DNA of 41,240 bases from Bacillus sp. (in: firmicutes) (lineage in GTDB: Bacteria > Bacillota > Bacilli > Bacillales > Cytobacillaceae). Below are positions 1-8,222 of the stretch, piece by piece; the first letter of the stretch is position 1; every line of letters starts with the position of its first letter. The notes below the pieces were generated by a model. The model made no database searches, had not been told where the DNA came from, and worked only from the letters and a program-made list of their open reading frames with translations. The stretch covers positions 1 to 41,240 of the forward strand of contig JAPSHL010000006.1 in the NCBI GenBank assembly GCA_031179905.1, written 5' to 3'. Made by a program: the position numbers and the translations under genes.

Positions 1-337
1 CATTGGTAATGAGCCGCATATTAAGGACATAGTAGAAATTCCGCAAATGATGGAGAAGGCATTAAATATGCTGAGAGAGTCTTTGACAGCCTTCTATACG
101 GAGGATACGGTAATTGCAAAAGCCAGCGCAGAAAAGGACGATGAGGTTGATGCAATGTATGGAAGGCTTATCCAGGAACTGATGGGCTATATCCGTGAGA
201 ATCCTAGTGAAACAAAGCAGGTTACTCAGCTTGCCTTTGTATGCAGATATATTGAAAGAATCGGCGACCATGTCACGAATATTGCCGAAAATGTCATCTA
301 TTTAGTGACAGGAAAAAGATACGATTTGAATGGATAA
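1..337 (+). CDS. phoU: Phosphate transport regulator PhoU, 3' end (partial)
   Basis: The reading frame is open from the window edge (frame starting at base 2) and ends at TAA 335-337, so this is the C-terminal ~111 residues of a protein that starts upstream. The tail has the PhoU signature: an RYIERIGDHVTNIAENV-type helix followed by YLVTGKRYDLN at the very C-terminus. PhoU is a cytoplasmic two-domain helical-bundle protein that binds metal clusters and restrains the PstSCAB phosphate transporter and the PhoR kinase (family knowledge). It is normally the last gene of the pst operon, which fits the strong terminator directly after its stop codon. The pst genes would lie before this window. Identification is firm; nothing odd is seen. 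Confidence 0.93.
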   Translation, partial: IGNEPHIKDIVEIPQMMEKALNMLRESLTAFYTEDTVIAKASAEKDDEVDAMYGRLIQELMGYIRENPSETKQVTQLAFVCRYIERIGDHVTNIAENVIYLVTGKRYDLNG

Positions 338-366
338 TCAGCAGATTTTTTCTGCTGATTTTTTTA
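336..366 (+). terminator. Rho-independent terminator of phoU
   Basis: A 9-bp perfect stem (aatcagcag / ctgctgatt, 336-344 with 352-360) has a 7-nt T-rich loop and a run of T after it. It overlaps the phoU stop codon. Confidence 0.85.
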
Positions 367-477
367 TTGTAATTAATATGTAAAATTTCTGTAAATTTGT
401 AGATATGGGGCGTTAAATCCTTCATATTGGTAGATAGGTATATTGTCTTATTTATCATTTTTTGCAGGAGGAAAGTC

Positions 478-2271
478 ATGTCTGGAAAATGGAAAAGGAA
501 GCAGAAAATTAATAATGGTACCGCCAAGCGGGCATGGTTTAAGAAGGGAAGTTTTTATAAGGTAAATACCTTCTTTAGATGGAGAGATATTCAAATCAGG
601 TCAAAGCTATATTTATTGTTTGGATTTAATGCAATTCTGTTCTTTGCTACAACTGCAATTGTTATTATCCTGCTCAACAATGTTTGGGCCAAAACAGTAG
701 ATATTAAAAATCAGGGTGAAAGAGCTGCGGCAATAGAGGAAATAGGCTCTATAATCAGAGCGAAGGATATTCGGATTGCAGACTATATTACCTTTCTAAA
801 AGAAGAAGATATTAAAAGCTACCGTGAACTCCGAAATGAACTCAATGTTTCGCTGGAAAGCTTAAATGAGACAATGGATGATAAGGAACAACAGCAGCAT
901 CTTAAGAAAATAGAAGAAAATAATAAAAAGATTGATGAGCTGTTTATCAGTGTTGTCGCACCAGCTGTTGTCAGGCTTGATGAAAGGATTTACACAGATG
1001 CGAGGATGGAAATAGCACAGCTGCGGGAGAATAATGCAGCAACACTGCAGGAGTTAATCAAGCATGTGGAAACTGACAGGAACAATACGATGCAGAACAT
1101 GGAACAAAGGATGATGTTGTTTGTCTGGCTTATAATTGGTGCTGCAGCAATGTCTACCATCTCCAGTGGCGTGTTTGTCTTCTTTGTTTCTCGTTCTCTA
1201 AAAAACAACTTGGCAAGGATCGTGCAAAGGGCCAAGCGGGTGGCACAAGGTGACTTGAAGGAGGATGTATCCACTTATGATGGTAAGGATGAAATCGGCC
1301 AGCTGGAGCAAGCGATCGGCGGTATGGTGTACAGCTTGCGGAAGATGGTAAACGGGATTGGCACGGCGGCTGTCTCTGTCCATAAAAACAGCGAGGAGCT
1401 TACACACAGCTCATCTAATGTTAAACATTCCAGCCAGCAAATTTCTGAAACAATGGCCGCGCTATCTGCAAGTGCAGAAAAACAGGGAGAAGGCACAAGC
1501 CAGCTGATTGCTGCATATGAGTCATTTAACAGCCAGTTAGGAATAGCTGCAGATAATGGGGCAATGGTAAACGAAGGCTCTGCTAAAGTGCTCTCAGTAA
1601 CGCGCAACGGCTATGAATCAATGAAGGAATCAGTTACACAGACTAATATTGTCTATGAGATGATTAGAAACACATATGAAGAAGTGCTTGGAATGGAAGA
1701 GAAGACAAGAAACATTCATACACTTGTAGAGTCAATAAAAGGAATTGCAGCGCAAACAAATCTCCTGGCATTAAATGCGGCAATTGAAGCAGCAAGAGCT
1801 GGTGAGGCAGGCAAGGGGTTTGCTGTAGTCGCAAATGAGGTCAGAAAACTCGCAAACCAAGTGGAAACTTCATTAGTGGAAATAAACAGCACTGTAACAG
1901 CTGTGCAAAACGTTTCTGAAGCAGTTTCACGCTCACTTAAGGACGGTTTTCAAGAATTAGAGGATGGAACAGCGAAAATCAGGAAAACTGGCGAGGGACT
2001 CGAGATTATAAAATCAGAGGTAGAGGATATGGTTTGTAACATTGCTGTAATATCCAACACACTTGCAGATTTAATGGCTGGCTCAAAGGACATAAAAGCA
2101 GGTGTGGAAGAAGCGGCAGAAGCTTCCCAAACTTTTGCTGCAGGAGCTGTTTCATCGTCTGGATCGCTGCAGGAGCAGGATGCAGAGCTGGACCAAATCT
2201 TTGCAAGGACGAATAAGATGCTTTCAGAAGCAAATAATTTGGCCGCACTTGTAAAGAACTTCAAGATGTAA
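478..2271 (+). CDS. Methyl-accepting chemotaxis protein
   Basis: Transmembrane chemoreceptor of 597 aa. It has a basic N-terminus, TM1 at about residues 47-68, an extracytoplasmic helical sensor (about 69-211, 4-helix-bundle MCP type), TM2 at about 212-237, a HAMP domain (about 238-290) and the cytoplasmic signalling domain to the end. The conserved hairpin tip that contacts CheA/CheW is at about 422-460 ([18 protein letters not shown], then [14 protein letters not shown]). An in-frame TTG at 427 would extend the protein, but ATG 478 has AGGAGG at 466-471 with normal spacing and is preferred. The ligand cannot be read from the sensor; helical-bundle sensors of this class have been linked to aromatic, organic acid or redox cues in other species. 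The gene stands alone between terminator-bounded neighbours, as is usual for scattered bacillar receptors. Confidence 0.92.
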   Translation: MSGKWKRKQKINNGTAKRAWFKKGSFYKVNTFFRWRDIQIRSKLYLLFGFNAILFFATTAIVIILLNNVWAKTVDIKNQGERAAAIEEIGSIIRAKDIRIADYITFLKEEDIKSYRELRNELNVSLESLNETMDDKEQQQHLKKIEENNKKIDELFISVVAPAVVRLDERIYTDARMEIAQLRENNAATLQELIKHVETDRNNTMQNMEQRMMLFVWLIIGAAAMSTISSGVFVFFVSRSLKNNLARIVQRAKRVAQGDLKEDVSTYDGKDEIGQLEQAIGGMVYSLRKMVNGIGTAAVSVHKNSEELTHSSSNVKHSSQQISETMAALSASAEKQGEGTSQLIAAYESFNSQLGIAADNGAMVNEGSAKVLSVTRNGYESMKESVTQTNIVYEMIRNTYEEVLGMEEKTRNIHTLVESIKGIAAQTNLLALNAAIEAARAGEAGKGFAVVANEVRKLANQVETSLVEINSTVTAVQNVSEAVSRSLKDGFQELEDGTAKIRKTGEGLEIIKSEVEDMVCNIAVISNTLADLMAGSKDIKAGVEEAAEASQTFAAGAVSSSGSLQEQDAELDQIFARTNKMLSEANNLAALVKNFKM

Positions 2272-2366
2272 ACTAAGTAGATTGATTGGTAAATAGTAGG
2301 ATTTTTAATAGGAATTAAAACCAGTAATAGCAATAGATTCTAGCATGTAAGCGTTTTTTAAAGGAA

Positions 2367-2395
2367 TTGACTTGTGAATTTAATAGAATTGTAAT
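2367..2395 (+). promoter_or_regulatory. SigA-type promoter of the 3D-domain protein gene
   Basis: TTGACT at 2367-2372, a 17-bp spacer, and TGTAAT at 2390-2395. The predicted transcription start is near 2402, which puts the 2403-2436 hairpin at the extreme 5' end of the mRNA. Confidence 0.6.
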
Positions 2396-2402
2396 TTAAC
2401 AG

Positions 2403-2436
2403 CCCCTTTCATATGTTATAACTTAATGGAAAGGGG
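2403..2436 (+). promoter_or_regulatory. 5' UTR stem-loop that pairs with the Shine-Dalgarno of the 3D-domain gene
   Basis: CCCCTTTC at 2403-2410 is the exact reverse complement of GAAAGGGG at 2429-2436. The second arm is the ribosome binding site of the ATG at 2444. The loop is 18 nt. This could hide the ribosome site or protect the 5' end; the sequence shows only the pairing. Confidence 0.5.
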
Positions 2437-2443
2437 TTTTAAG

Positions 2444-3631
2444 ATGAGTCTGATAAAAAAGATGATGGTTTTATCATTAATATGTGCTTCCTTTTTTTCA
2501 ACTACTTTGATGGCACATGCAGAAACGAGTCAAGAAACACTTACAAATGGTAAAAGCAAACTAGAAGAGAACGATAAATTGCTCGACGAAAAAGAGCAAG
2601 AACAGCAGCAGGCATCAAACGAGCTTCAAGCTGTTCAAGATGAGCTGGAATCTACAGAAAGCCAATTAGAGGCAAGTAAAAATGAGATTTCCAACATCGA
2701 AAGCAAAATAGAAGAAACGAAACAAAAAATAGAAGAGAAAAAAGAACAGATAGTTGTTTTAGAAGATAAAGTGTTAGAACGTAAGGATGTTATGAAAGAT
2801 AGACTTGTAACATTACAAAACACAGATAAAACAAACATAATTATGGAAGTTATACTTAATGCTCAAGATTTATCTGATTTCTTAGATCGTGCAGCAGCTG
2901 TATCAGCTTTCTATAATGGAGATAAAGACCTTCTGGAACAGCAACAGCAGGATCTTGAAACGATTGAAGAAGAGAAAAAGGATATTGATGCAAAAGAAGC
3001 AGAACTGCAAACAAGTTATGAGTCTTTAGCTGAAAACCAGGCAGCTCTTGAAGAAAATCTTGAAAAAAGACAAGCTGCTGTAGAGAAGGCTAATAAAGAG
3101 TATGAAAGCATTTCGAAAGAAATTCAGATAGCTGAGTCAGAAAAGGCAGCTATTCAAGCAGAATTGAAGAAAGCCGAAGAATCAATTAAGAAACAGCAGC
3201 AAGAGGCTAAGGCTCGTAAAAAAGCCATCGTACAGCAGAAAACAGCAGTTTCTTCTGAAACAACTGAGGCTCCGAAATCTACATCTTCATCTGCATCAAA
3301 AAGCAAAAACAGTTCTAGTTCTTCAAAAGAAGAAAGCAGCAGTTCAAAGACAATATATGTCTCCGCAACAGCTTACAGTCACGAGAGCACTAAATCGGAT
3401 TATACTGCGCTTGGCTACAATATAAAAAAGAATGCGAACATGAAGCTGATAGCTGTTGACCCGTCTGTTATACCATTAGGCACTAAAGTATGGGTTGAAG
3501 GCTATGGAGAAGCTATCGCAGGTGATACTGGCGGTGCCATTAAAGGCCATAAGATTGATGTCCTAATGCCGAATAACAAGAAGGCGAAGGCATGGGGCCG
3601 GAAAACAGTTAAAGTAAAAATTCTTGACTAA
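2444..3631 (+). CDS. Secreted coiled-coil protein with C-terminal 3D (RlpA-like) domain, probable cell wall lytic enzyme
   Basis: 395 aa. A Sec signal peptide ends near residue 26 (cleavage after MAHA). A long, charged, Glu/Lys/Gln-rich coiled coil follows (about 30-270), resembling the N-terminal regulatory segment of PcsB/CwlO-type hydrolases. A Ser-rich linker (about 275-303) leads to a 3D domain (about 306-395). The three aspartates that name the domain are seen as D339 (AVDPSVIPLG), D361 (GDTGG) and D372 (KIDVLM). 3D domains form a double-psi barrel related to lytic transglycosylases and Rpf-like muralytic proteins such as YocH and YuiC. The coiled coil may be controlled by FtsEX or other partners, by analogy only. 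The ATG at 2444 is preferred over the ATG at 2426 because the ribosome site GAAAGGGG lies between them. Confidence 0.85.
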   Translation: MSLIKKMMVLSLICASFFSTTLMAHAETSQETLTNGKSKLEENDKLLDEKEQEQQQASNELQAVQDELESTESQLEASKNEISNIESKIEETKQKIEEKKEQIVVLEDKVLERKDVMKDRLVTLQNTDKTNIIMEVILNAQDLSDFLDRAAAVSAFYNGDKDLLEQQQQDLETIEEEKKDIDAKEAELQTSYESLAENQAALEENLEKRQAAVEKANKEYESISKEIQIAESEKAAIQAELKKAEESIKKQQQEAKARKKAIVQQKTAVSSETTEAPKSTSSSASKSKNSSSSSKEESSSSKTIYVSATAYSHESTKSDYTALGYNIKKNANMKLIAVDPSVIPLGTKVWVEGYGEAIAGDTGGAIKGHKIDVLMPNNKKAKAWGRKTVKVKILD

Positions 3632-3640
3632 TAAAGTAAC

Positions 3641-3670
3641 GGTGCAAAGCTCAAGCTTTGCACCTTTTTT
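3641..3670 (+). terminator. Rho-independent terminator after the 3D-domain gene
   Basis: A perfect 10-bp stem (ggtgcaaagc / gctttgcacc, 3641-3650 with 3655-3664), a TCAA loop and six T residues. Confidence 0.93.
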
Positions 3671-3696
3671 GTATTTGTATGAAATTAAGGAATATT

Positions 3697-3711
3697 TGAG
3701 AATTATTCTCA
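3697..3711 (+). promoter_or_regulatory. Fur-like 7-1-7 operator upstream of the MetQ-type lipoprotein
   Basis: TGAGAATTATTCTCA is a perfect 7-1-7 palindrome that differs from the Bacillus Fur consensus (TGATAATNATTATCA) at one base per arm. It lies 18 bp before a TATAAT at 3730-3735, so it covers the -35 region. Another Fur-family protein (PerR, Zur) is less likely from the arm sequence. Confidence 0.5.
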
Positions 3712-3738
3712 AAAGATGAGAATTCATGCTATAATAAC

Positions 3739-3757
3739 TTCTGGCATTGAGCCAGAA
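3739..3757 (+). promoter_or_regulatory. Short 5' UTR hairpin before the MetQ-type gene
   Basis: TTCTGGC at 3739-3745 pairs exactly with GCCAGAA at 3751-3757 across a 5-nt loop. It sits just after the -10 box, at or near the mRNA start. It could be a stabilising 5' hairpin. It is not an S-box riboswitch, which is far longer. Confidence 0.35.
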
Positions 3758-3787
3758 AATAATGGAGAAAGACAGAGGGGTATATAA

Positions 3788-4606
3788 ATGAAAAAAATCA
3801 TGATGTTTATTTTGTTTAGTGTCCTATGCCTAGCAGGATGCGCAAGCAATGCAGATAAAGCAGAGCCGAAGGAGGAGAAAAAGGAACAGACACTTAAAGT
3901 AGCTTCCTTAATACCTCCGATGACAGACATATTGGAAATAGCAAAGCCGCTTATGAAAGAGGAAGGCATTAATTTAGAGATTGTCGTACTTAATGATAAT
4001 GTTCAGCCGAATAATGCTCTTGCTAACAAAGAAGTTGATGCTAACTTCTTCCAGCACGTTCCTTATATGGAGCAGTACAATGAAAACTCTAATGCTGATC
4101 TAGTCGCAGTTCAGCCAATCTACCATGCAGTATATGGAGGTTATTCTCCTAAGTATAAATCATTGGAAAACCTGCCGGACGGAGCAACTGTTGCCATTGC
4201 TAATGACCCGACAAATATCAGCAGATCTCTGGCACTGATGGATAAATACGGCTTGATTAAGCTAAAGAATGGTGCTACTAGCACTACTGCAACAGAAGCA
4301 GATATCGTTGAAAATAAACATAACTTTGAAATCAAAAAAGTAGACTTGCTTATGCTTGCACGTGTCTATGAAGATACAGACCTTACTATTATGACTCCTG
4401 CATATGCAGAACCACTAGGCTTGAAGCCAAACAAAGACGCTCTATTAACAGAAGGAGTTGAGTCCGCGTTTGCAATCACACTAGTAGCACGCGAGGACAA
4501 TGCCGATTCTGAAGCAATCAAGCTTCTAGCAGAAAAAATGACAGGACCCGAAGTGAAGAAATTCTTAGAAGAAGACTATAAAGATTCAGCATTGCCAGCA
4601 TTCTAA
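3788..4606 (+). CDS. metQ: MetQ/NlpA-family substrate-binding lipoprotein
   Basis: 272 aa with a lipoprotein signal peptide (lipobox LAGC, lipid-anchored C18). The mature part has the NlpA/MetQ layout: a TLKVASLIPPMTDILE start, VDANFFQHVPYMEQYN near residue 90, and NDPTNISRSLALMDKYGLI in the middle. MetQ delivers methionine, or methionine-containing peptides and sulfoxide, to the MetNI ABC importer on the outer face of the membrane. No MetN ATPase or MetI permease gene is adjacent, and terminators bound the gene on both sides. It is therefore an orphan binding protein that would have to share a transporter, or it binds another small ligand. The Fur-like box in its promoter is unusual for a methionine gene. 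The family call is firm; the methionine ligand is inferred. Confidence 0.8.
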   Translation: MKKIMMFILFSVLCLAGCASNADKAEPKEEKKEQTLKVASLIPPMTDILEIAKPLMKEEGINLEIVVLNDNVQPNNALANKEVDANFFQHVPYMEQYNENSNADLVAVQPIYHAVYGGYSPKYKSLENLPDGATVAIANDPTNISRSLALMDKYGLIKLKNGATSTTATEADIVENKHNFEIKKVDLLMLARVYEDTDLTIMTPAYAEPLGLKPNKDALLTEGVESAFAITLVAREDNADSEAIKLLAEKMTGPEVKKFLEEDYKDSALPAF

Positions 4607-4618
4607 TACAAAAAAAAG

Positions 4619-4644
4619 ATCCAGCTAATTTACTTTAGCTGGAT
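4619..4644 (+). terminator. Terminator-like hairpin after the MetQ-type gene
   Basis: A perfect 10-bp stem (atccagctaa / ttagctggat) with a 6-nt loop. The T tract after it is short, while the A tract before it gives a good U tract on the opposite strand. Confidence 0.7.
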
Positions 4645-4948
4645 TTCAAATATATCTATTTCAAGGGGGAACTTGAAAAAGAGTTAGTGTCTTAACATAT
4701 TCTTATTGTACCCTCCAATTATGAAGAAACTATGACAAAACTATCAACTTTTCATAACAAGTTTGTGAAGCTTTGAAGACTGTTTTTCAAAAAAGCAGTG
4801 TGTTTTTTAAAGTGAACAATGCTACTTTGATAAATAAGAGGGACATTTAAACGTAGGATATTGATCTCCGCTCCAAACATCTTTTGTGAATGAGAATATG
4901 TACACAGCATTCTAACCGTAACACTACTATATTTGTTAGTAATAGTTT
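4645..4948. other. Intergenic stretch without a gene; possible decayed dispersed repeat
   Basis: No supported reading frame is seen. The segment around 4850-4880 (aacgtaggatattgatctcc, then gctcc) resembles the start of a dispersed palindromic element that I recall from several Bacillaceae genomes (GATTTCCGCTCCAGGC-type). The rest of such an element is missing here. The resemblance is from memory and weak. Confidence 0.3.
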
Positions 4949-4982
4949 AAAAGCAGCATGCCTGACAAGGCATGCTGCTTTT
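4949..4982. terminator. Strong bidirectional terminator after the sugar ABC operon
   Basis: A perfect 14-bp stem (aaaagcagcatgcc / ggcatgctgctttt, 4949-4962 with 4969-4982), a 6-nt loop and T tracts on both strands. It ends the minus-strand ABC operon. Confidence 0.93.
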
Positions 4983-4996
4983 TGTTGTTGCAAAAG

Positions 4997-6289
4997 TTAT
5001 TTCTTCAGCTTATTCCAAGTCTCATCAAGAGCTTTCATTGTTTCTTCCCTAGTGCTTTCTTTACCTACATATGCTTGCAGGCTAGAACCAAATTCTTGTC
5101 CAGCACCGTCTGGGTATTTCATGAACTGCCAAGTGTAAGTTTTGCCTTCTTGAGAGTATGCTTGAATCTCTGCCCCTAAAGGACCGATATCATCTGCACT
5201 TGCTTCAATTGTTTTGAAAGCTGGTACATATTTGAAGTCTTTTACTAACATTGTTTTAGCAGTTTCAGAAGTAACTGTCCAGTTTAAGAAATCTAGTGCT
5301 GCTTCTTTATCAGCATCAGGAGCACCATTATGGACAACCCAGTTAGTAGGTACGTCTACCATTAATTTATCTGATTGAGCTTCATCATCGCTAAGTGGCA
5401 TTGGGATAAAACCTACTTCCAAATTCGGGTTCAATTTATCCAGCATTGGCTGAATCCAGTTTCCTTGTTGAATCATTGCTGCTTCACCTGTAGCGAATAA
5501 AGTTACTTGTGTATTGTAGTCAGTTGTTAAAGGATTCTTGTTACCGTTATTCAATGTTAGATCCAATAGATCAAAGTATTTGTCAAAATACTCATTGCCT
5601 TCGATTTTGGATGTACCTTCATTCAAGCCTTTAATGAAAGCATCTGCGTCATCTTGATATGCAAATGGAACGTTTAAGCCGTGGTTTGCCAGCACCCACC
5701 ACTCGCCATAGCCGATAGAGAAAGGAGTAATGCCTTTTGCTTTCAGTTTTTCTGCTGCTGCTTTCAACTCAGTGAAAGTAGTAGGCAGATCTGTGATGCC
5801 TGCTTTTTTAAACAATTCTTTATTATAAGCGAAGCCGTAACCTTCCAGGTTTACTGGCTGGCCGTAAAGTTTTCCGTCAATTGTCATCGGAACTAAGGCA
5901 CTTTCATAAGCATCCTTTACCCATGGCTGATCAGATAAGTCCTCTAGCTTATCCTTCCAAGTAAGTGCTTCTTGATATCCGCCGTTACCAAATATATCTG
6001 GAGCTTTATTAGAAGCAAATTTTGCTTTAAGTGCAGCTGCACCGTCCGCGCCGCCTCCGACTGATTCAATGTTGAAAGATACATCAGGGTGTTCTTTCGT
6101 ATAAGCGTCTGTTAATGCTTTTAATTGATCAGCAATTTCAACTTTGCCGTTGAATATATCAACAACTACTTGCCCGTCCTTGCTGCTGGAATTGTCAGAA
6201 CCAGTCTCATTAGAACATGCTGTTGCTAGAAGAAGTGTTGCAGATAATACACCTGCTGCTAATGAATATTTTTTGAATTTAAAACCCAT
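4997..6289 (-). CDS. Carbohydrate ABC transporter substrate-binding lipoprotein (family 1)
   Basis: 430 aa. Signal peptide with lipobox LATAC, lipid-anchored Cys at residue 25, then a Ser/Asp-rich linker. The body is a family 1 extracellular solute-binding protein of MalE/MsmE type: PDIFGNGGYQEALTW and YGFAYNKELFKKAGI in the first lobe, GEAAMIQQGNWI in the second, and aromatic residues (W, Y) suited to stacking on sugars. It sits last in the operon, 91 nt after the second permease, with its own strong ribosome site (AGGAGGGG). That gap contains a stem-loop that could help the binding protein be made in excess over the permeases. The linked alpha-glucosidase points to an alpha-glucan oligosaccharide or disaccharide as ligand; this is inference. 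Confidence 0.9.
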   Translation of the reverse strand: MGFKFKKYSLAAGVLSATLLLATACSNETGSDNSSSKDGQVVVDIFNGKVEIADQLKALTDAYTKEHPDVSFNIESVGGGADGAAALKAKFASNKAPDIFGNGGYQEALTWKDKLEDLSDQPWVKDAYESALVPMTIDGKLYGQPVNLEGYGFAYNKELFKKAGITDLPTTFTELKAAAEKLKAKGITPFSIGYGEWWVLANHGLNVPFAYQDDADAFIKGLNEGTSKIEGNEYFDKYFDLLDLTLNNGNKNPLTTDYNTQVTLFATGEAAMIQQGNWIQPMLDKLNPNLEVGFIPMPLSDDEAQSDKLMVDVPTNWVVHNGAPDADKEAALDFLNWTVTSETAKTMLVKDFKYVPAFKTIEASADDIGPLGAEIQAYSQEGKTYTWQFMKYPDGAGQEFGSSLQAYVGKESTREETMKALDETWNKLKK

Positions 6290-6332
6290 CGGTTTCCCCT
6301 CCTGAATGTTAGGAACTTTTTTTATATATGGA

Positions 6333-6356
6333 TCTCCATCCTTGATAAAGGACGGA
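6333..6356 (-). promoter_or_regulatory. Intercistronic stem-loop between permease and binding protein
   Basis: On the minus strand CTCCGTCC pairs with GGATGGAG (8 bp, one G-U) around an 8-nt loop. No U tract follows, so it is more likely an mRNA processing or stability element than a terminator. Confidence 0.4.
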
Positions 6357-6380
6357 GGCTGATCCTGTTTTTAAAACTGC

Positions 6381-7208
6381 TTATTTGATAGAGCCACTTG
6401 TGATACCTTTGATAATATGCTTTTGCATTGCAAAGAAGAAAATCAATAATGGAATGATGCCGAGCATCAATGCGGCTAGTGCCAAATCCCATTGCTTTGT
6501 ATATTGGCCAAAGAAGAAGAAGGTAGCCAAAGGAATGGTCCGCAATTCCGGGTTCTGCAAGACTAGGGATGGAAGCAAATAATCATTCCAAATCCATAAG
6601 CTGTTTAAGATAACAATTGTTACAGTGATTGGCTTTAATAGCGGGAAGACGATGCGCCAGAATAAACCGAAACGTGAACAGCCATCAATGATTGCAGCTT
6701 CTTCTAATTCTACTGGTATGCCTTTAATGAATCCATGGTATAAGAAGATAGTCATTCCTGATCCAAACCCTAAGTACATAATGACAAGCCCCCAGATGCT
6801 GTTAAGCAAGTTCAGGTTTCCTGCTGTCTTAATTAAAGGAATCATGATGGATTGGAACGGGATAATCATCGCTGCGACAAATGACATAAAGATGATATTG
6901 GAAATCTTCTTTTTTGTTCGCACAAGCATATAAGCAGCCATTGAACAGAACACAACTAAAACAATATTACTTGCAATTGTTATGATTAAAGAATTACTTA
7001 ACACTTTCAAATAATCGAGCTTCTCAAATGCACTTACATAGTTTTGGAACTGAAGTACCTTAGGCAATGCCGAGGTATTCGTCAAAATTTCAGCAAATGG
7101 CTTTAAAGAGTTGGCGATTACATAATAGAAAGGTACTAGAAAGATAAGGCCAAGCAATATTGCGAAAATTTCCAGAATAAAGGTTCTTCCAGTATATTTG
7201 CTGCCCAT
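6381..7208 (-). CDS. Carbohydrate ABC transporter permease, MalG/MsmG type
   Basis: 275 aa inner-membrane permease with about six hydrophobic segments, beginning with FILEIFAILLGLIFLVPFYYV. The cytoplasmic EAA loop, which docks on the ATPase, reads ELEEAAIIDGCSRFGLFWRI followed by VFPLLKP, in the usual place in the C-terminal half. The short C-terminus (KGITSGSIK) is typical of MalG-like subunits. Its ATG overlaps the stop codon of the upstream permease by one base (TAATG), so the two are translationally coupled. The pair forms the heterodimeric channel of a CUT1-type importer. No ATP-binding gene is nearby; these systems commonly use a shared MsmX/MsmK-type ATPase encoded elsewhere. Confidence 0.92.
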   Translation of the reverse strand: MGSKYTGRTFILEIFAILLGLIFLVPFYYVIANSLKPFAEILTNTSALPKVLQFQNYVSAFEKLDYLKVLSNSLIITIASNIVLVVFCSMAAYMLVRTKKKISNIIFMSFVAAMIIPFQSIMIPLIKTAGNLNLLNSIWGLVIMYLGFGSGMTIFLYHGFIKGIPVELEEAAIIDGCSRFGLFWRIVFPLLKPITVTIVILNSLWIWNDYLLPSLVLQNPELRTIPLATFFFFGQYTKQWDLALAALMLGIIPLLIFFFAMQKHIIKGITSGSIK

Positions 7209-8176
7209 TAGGATTCAACCTCCTTCTTCTTAGATAGTGTGACTTGAAGGACAGAGATCGTTGCCACAACAAGGAAGAATATTAATGCTTTTGCTTCACC
7301 AATTCCGTAGCGGTTGTTAACAAATGCTTCTGTGTAAATGTTAAGCGCTAACATTTCTGTTGACTTAAATGGCCCTCCGTTTGTCAGAGACAGGTTTGCA
7401 TCAAATATTTTGAAGGAAGACGCAGTTGTTAAGAACAGACAGATTGTCACGGCTGGTGCAACTAAAGGCAATGTGATATGACGCAATATTTGCCATTTGT
7501 TTGCTCCGTCAATTTTCGCTGCTTCAATTAGTTCTTGCGGTACATTTTGCAATGCAGCAATGTAAATAATCATAATATATCCGGCACCTTGCCAGACGCT
7601 GACAATGACGATTCCCCAAAATGCTGTATTCGCATCTCCAAGCCACGCAAGCTCAAAGAGAGGGATGCCAGTTAACTCTCCAATAGAAGCGAAGCCTCTG
7701 ACAAAGATGAACTGCCAGATGAATCCAAGTAACAAGCCCCCGAGCAGGTTTGGCATGAAAAAGACAGTCCGAAGTATATTTCTGGTTTTCAGCATTTGTG
7801 TGACTAATAGTGCTAATCCGAAGCCGATTAAATTCGTCAATACAATGGCGACAATTGTATACTTTGTTGTCAGCAGGAATGACGCCTGAAATTGCTTATC
7901 CTCTGTAAACAGGTATTTGAAATTATCTAGTCCAACCCATTTTACTTGTCCTGTAATGCCGTTCCAATCAGTAAAAGAATAATAGATTCCGGTGAAGAAT
8001 GGGATTAGGACAATAATAGTAAAGGCGATAAAAACAGGACCCACAAATAGTGTGAACAGCCCCGCATTCTTTAGCCTCTTTACCTTGGCTGTTGTGATAG
8101 GTTTTTTTGTATTTCTTTTAATAGGTGTAACAATAGTGGAATTGTTATGTTCCTCTAATTTATTTTGGTTGTTCAC
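7208..8176 (-). CDS. Carbohydrate ABC transporter permease, MalF/MsmF type
   Basis: 322 aa permease, first gene of the minus-strand operon. A hydrophilic, Asn/Lys-rich N-terminal tail (about 40 aa) precedes the first membrane segment (LFTLFVGPVFIAFTIIVLIP). The YYSFTDWNG motif common to MalF-like sugar permeases follows. The EAA loop reads ELIEAAKIDGANKWQILRHI, then LPLVAP. The start was set at GTG 8176: the ribosome site AGGAGG occupies 8185-8190, so an in-frame GTG at 8185 would lie on the ribosome site itself and is rejected. Six to seven further hydrophobic segments are present. It acts with the MalG-type partner and binding protein downstream to import a sugar. Confidence 0.92.
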   Translation of the reverse strand: MNNQNKLEEHNNSTIVTPIKRNTKKPITTAKVKRLKNAGLFTLFVGPVFIAFTIIVLIPFFTGIYYSFTDWNGITGQVKWVGLDNFKYLFTEDKQFQASFLLTTKYTIVAIVLTNLIGFGLALLVTQMLKTRNILRTVFFMPNLLGGLLLGFIWQFIFVRGFASIGELTGIPLFELAWLGDANTAFWGIVIVSVWQGAGYIMIIYIAALQNVPQELIEAAKIDGANKWQILRHITLPLVAPAVTICLFLTTASSFKIFDANLSLTNGGPFKSTEMLALNIYTEAFVNNRYGIGEAKALIFFLVVATISVLQVTLSKKKEVES

Positions 8177-8222
8177 TTTCCGCACCTCCTGTATGTATAA
8201 TGTAAGTTATAAAAAGAATTTA

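Noticed and set aside
427-477. Upstream TTG extension of the chemoreceptor gene
   Set aside because: AGGAGG sits inside the extension, directly in front of ATG 478, and the TTG has no ribosome site.
2346-2359. cre site upstream of the 3D-domain gene
   Set aside because: TGTAAGCGTTTTTT fits only 12 of 14 positions and lacks the CA end; too weak to list as a site.
3671-3787. S-box (SAM) riboswitch before the MetQ-type gene
   Set aside because: Only about 45 nt of leader lie after the -10 box, too short for an S-box; just a 7-bp hairpin is seen.
8177-8185. GTG at 8185 as start of the MalF-type permease
   Set aside because: The ribosome site AGGAGG (8185-8190) touches this codon; GTG 8176 has normal 8-nt spacing.
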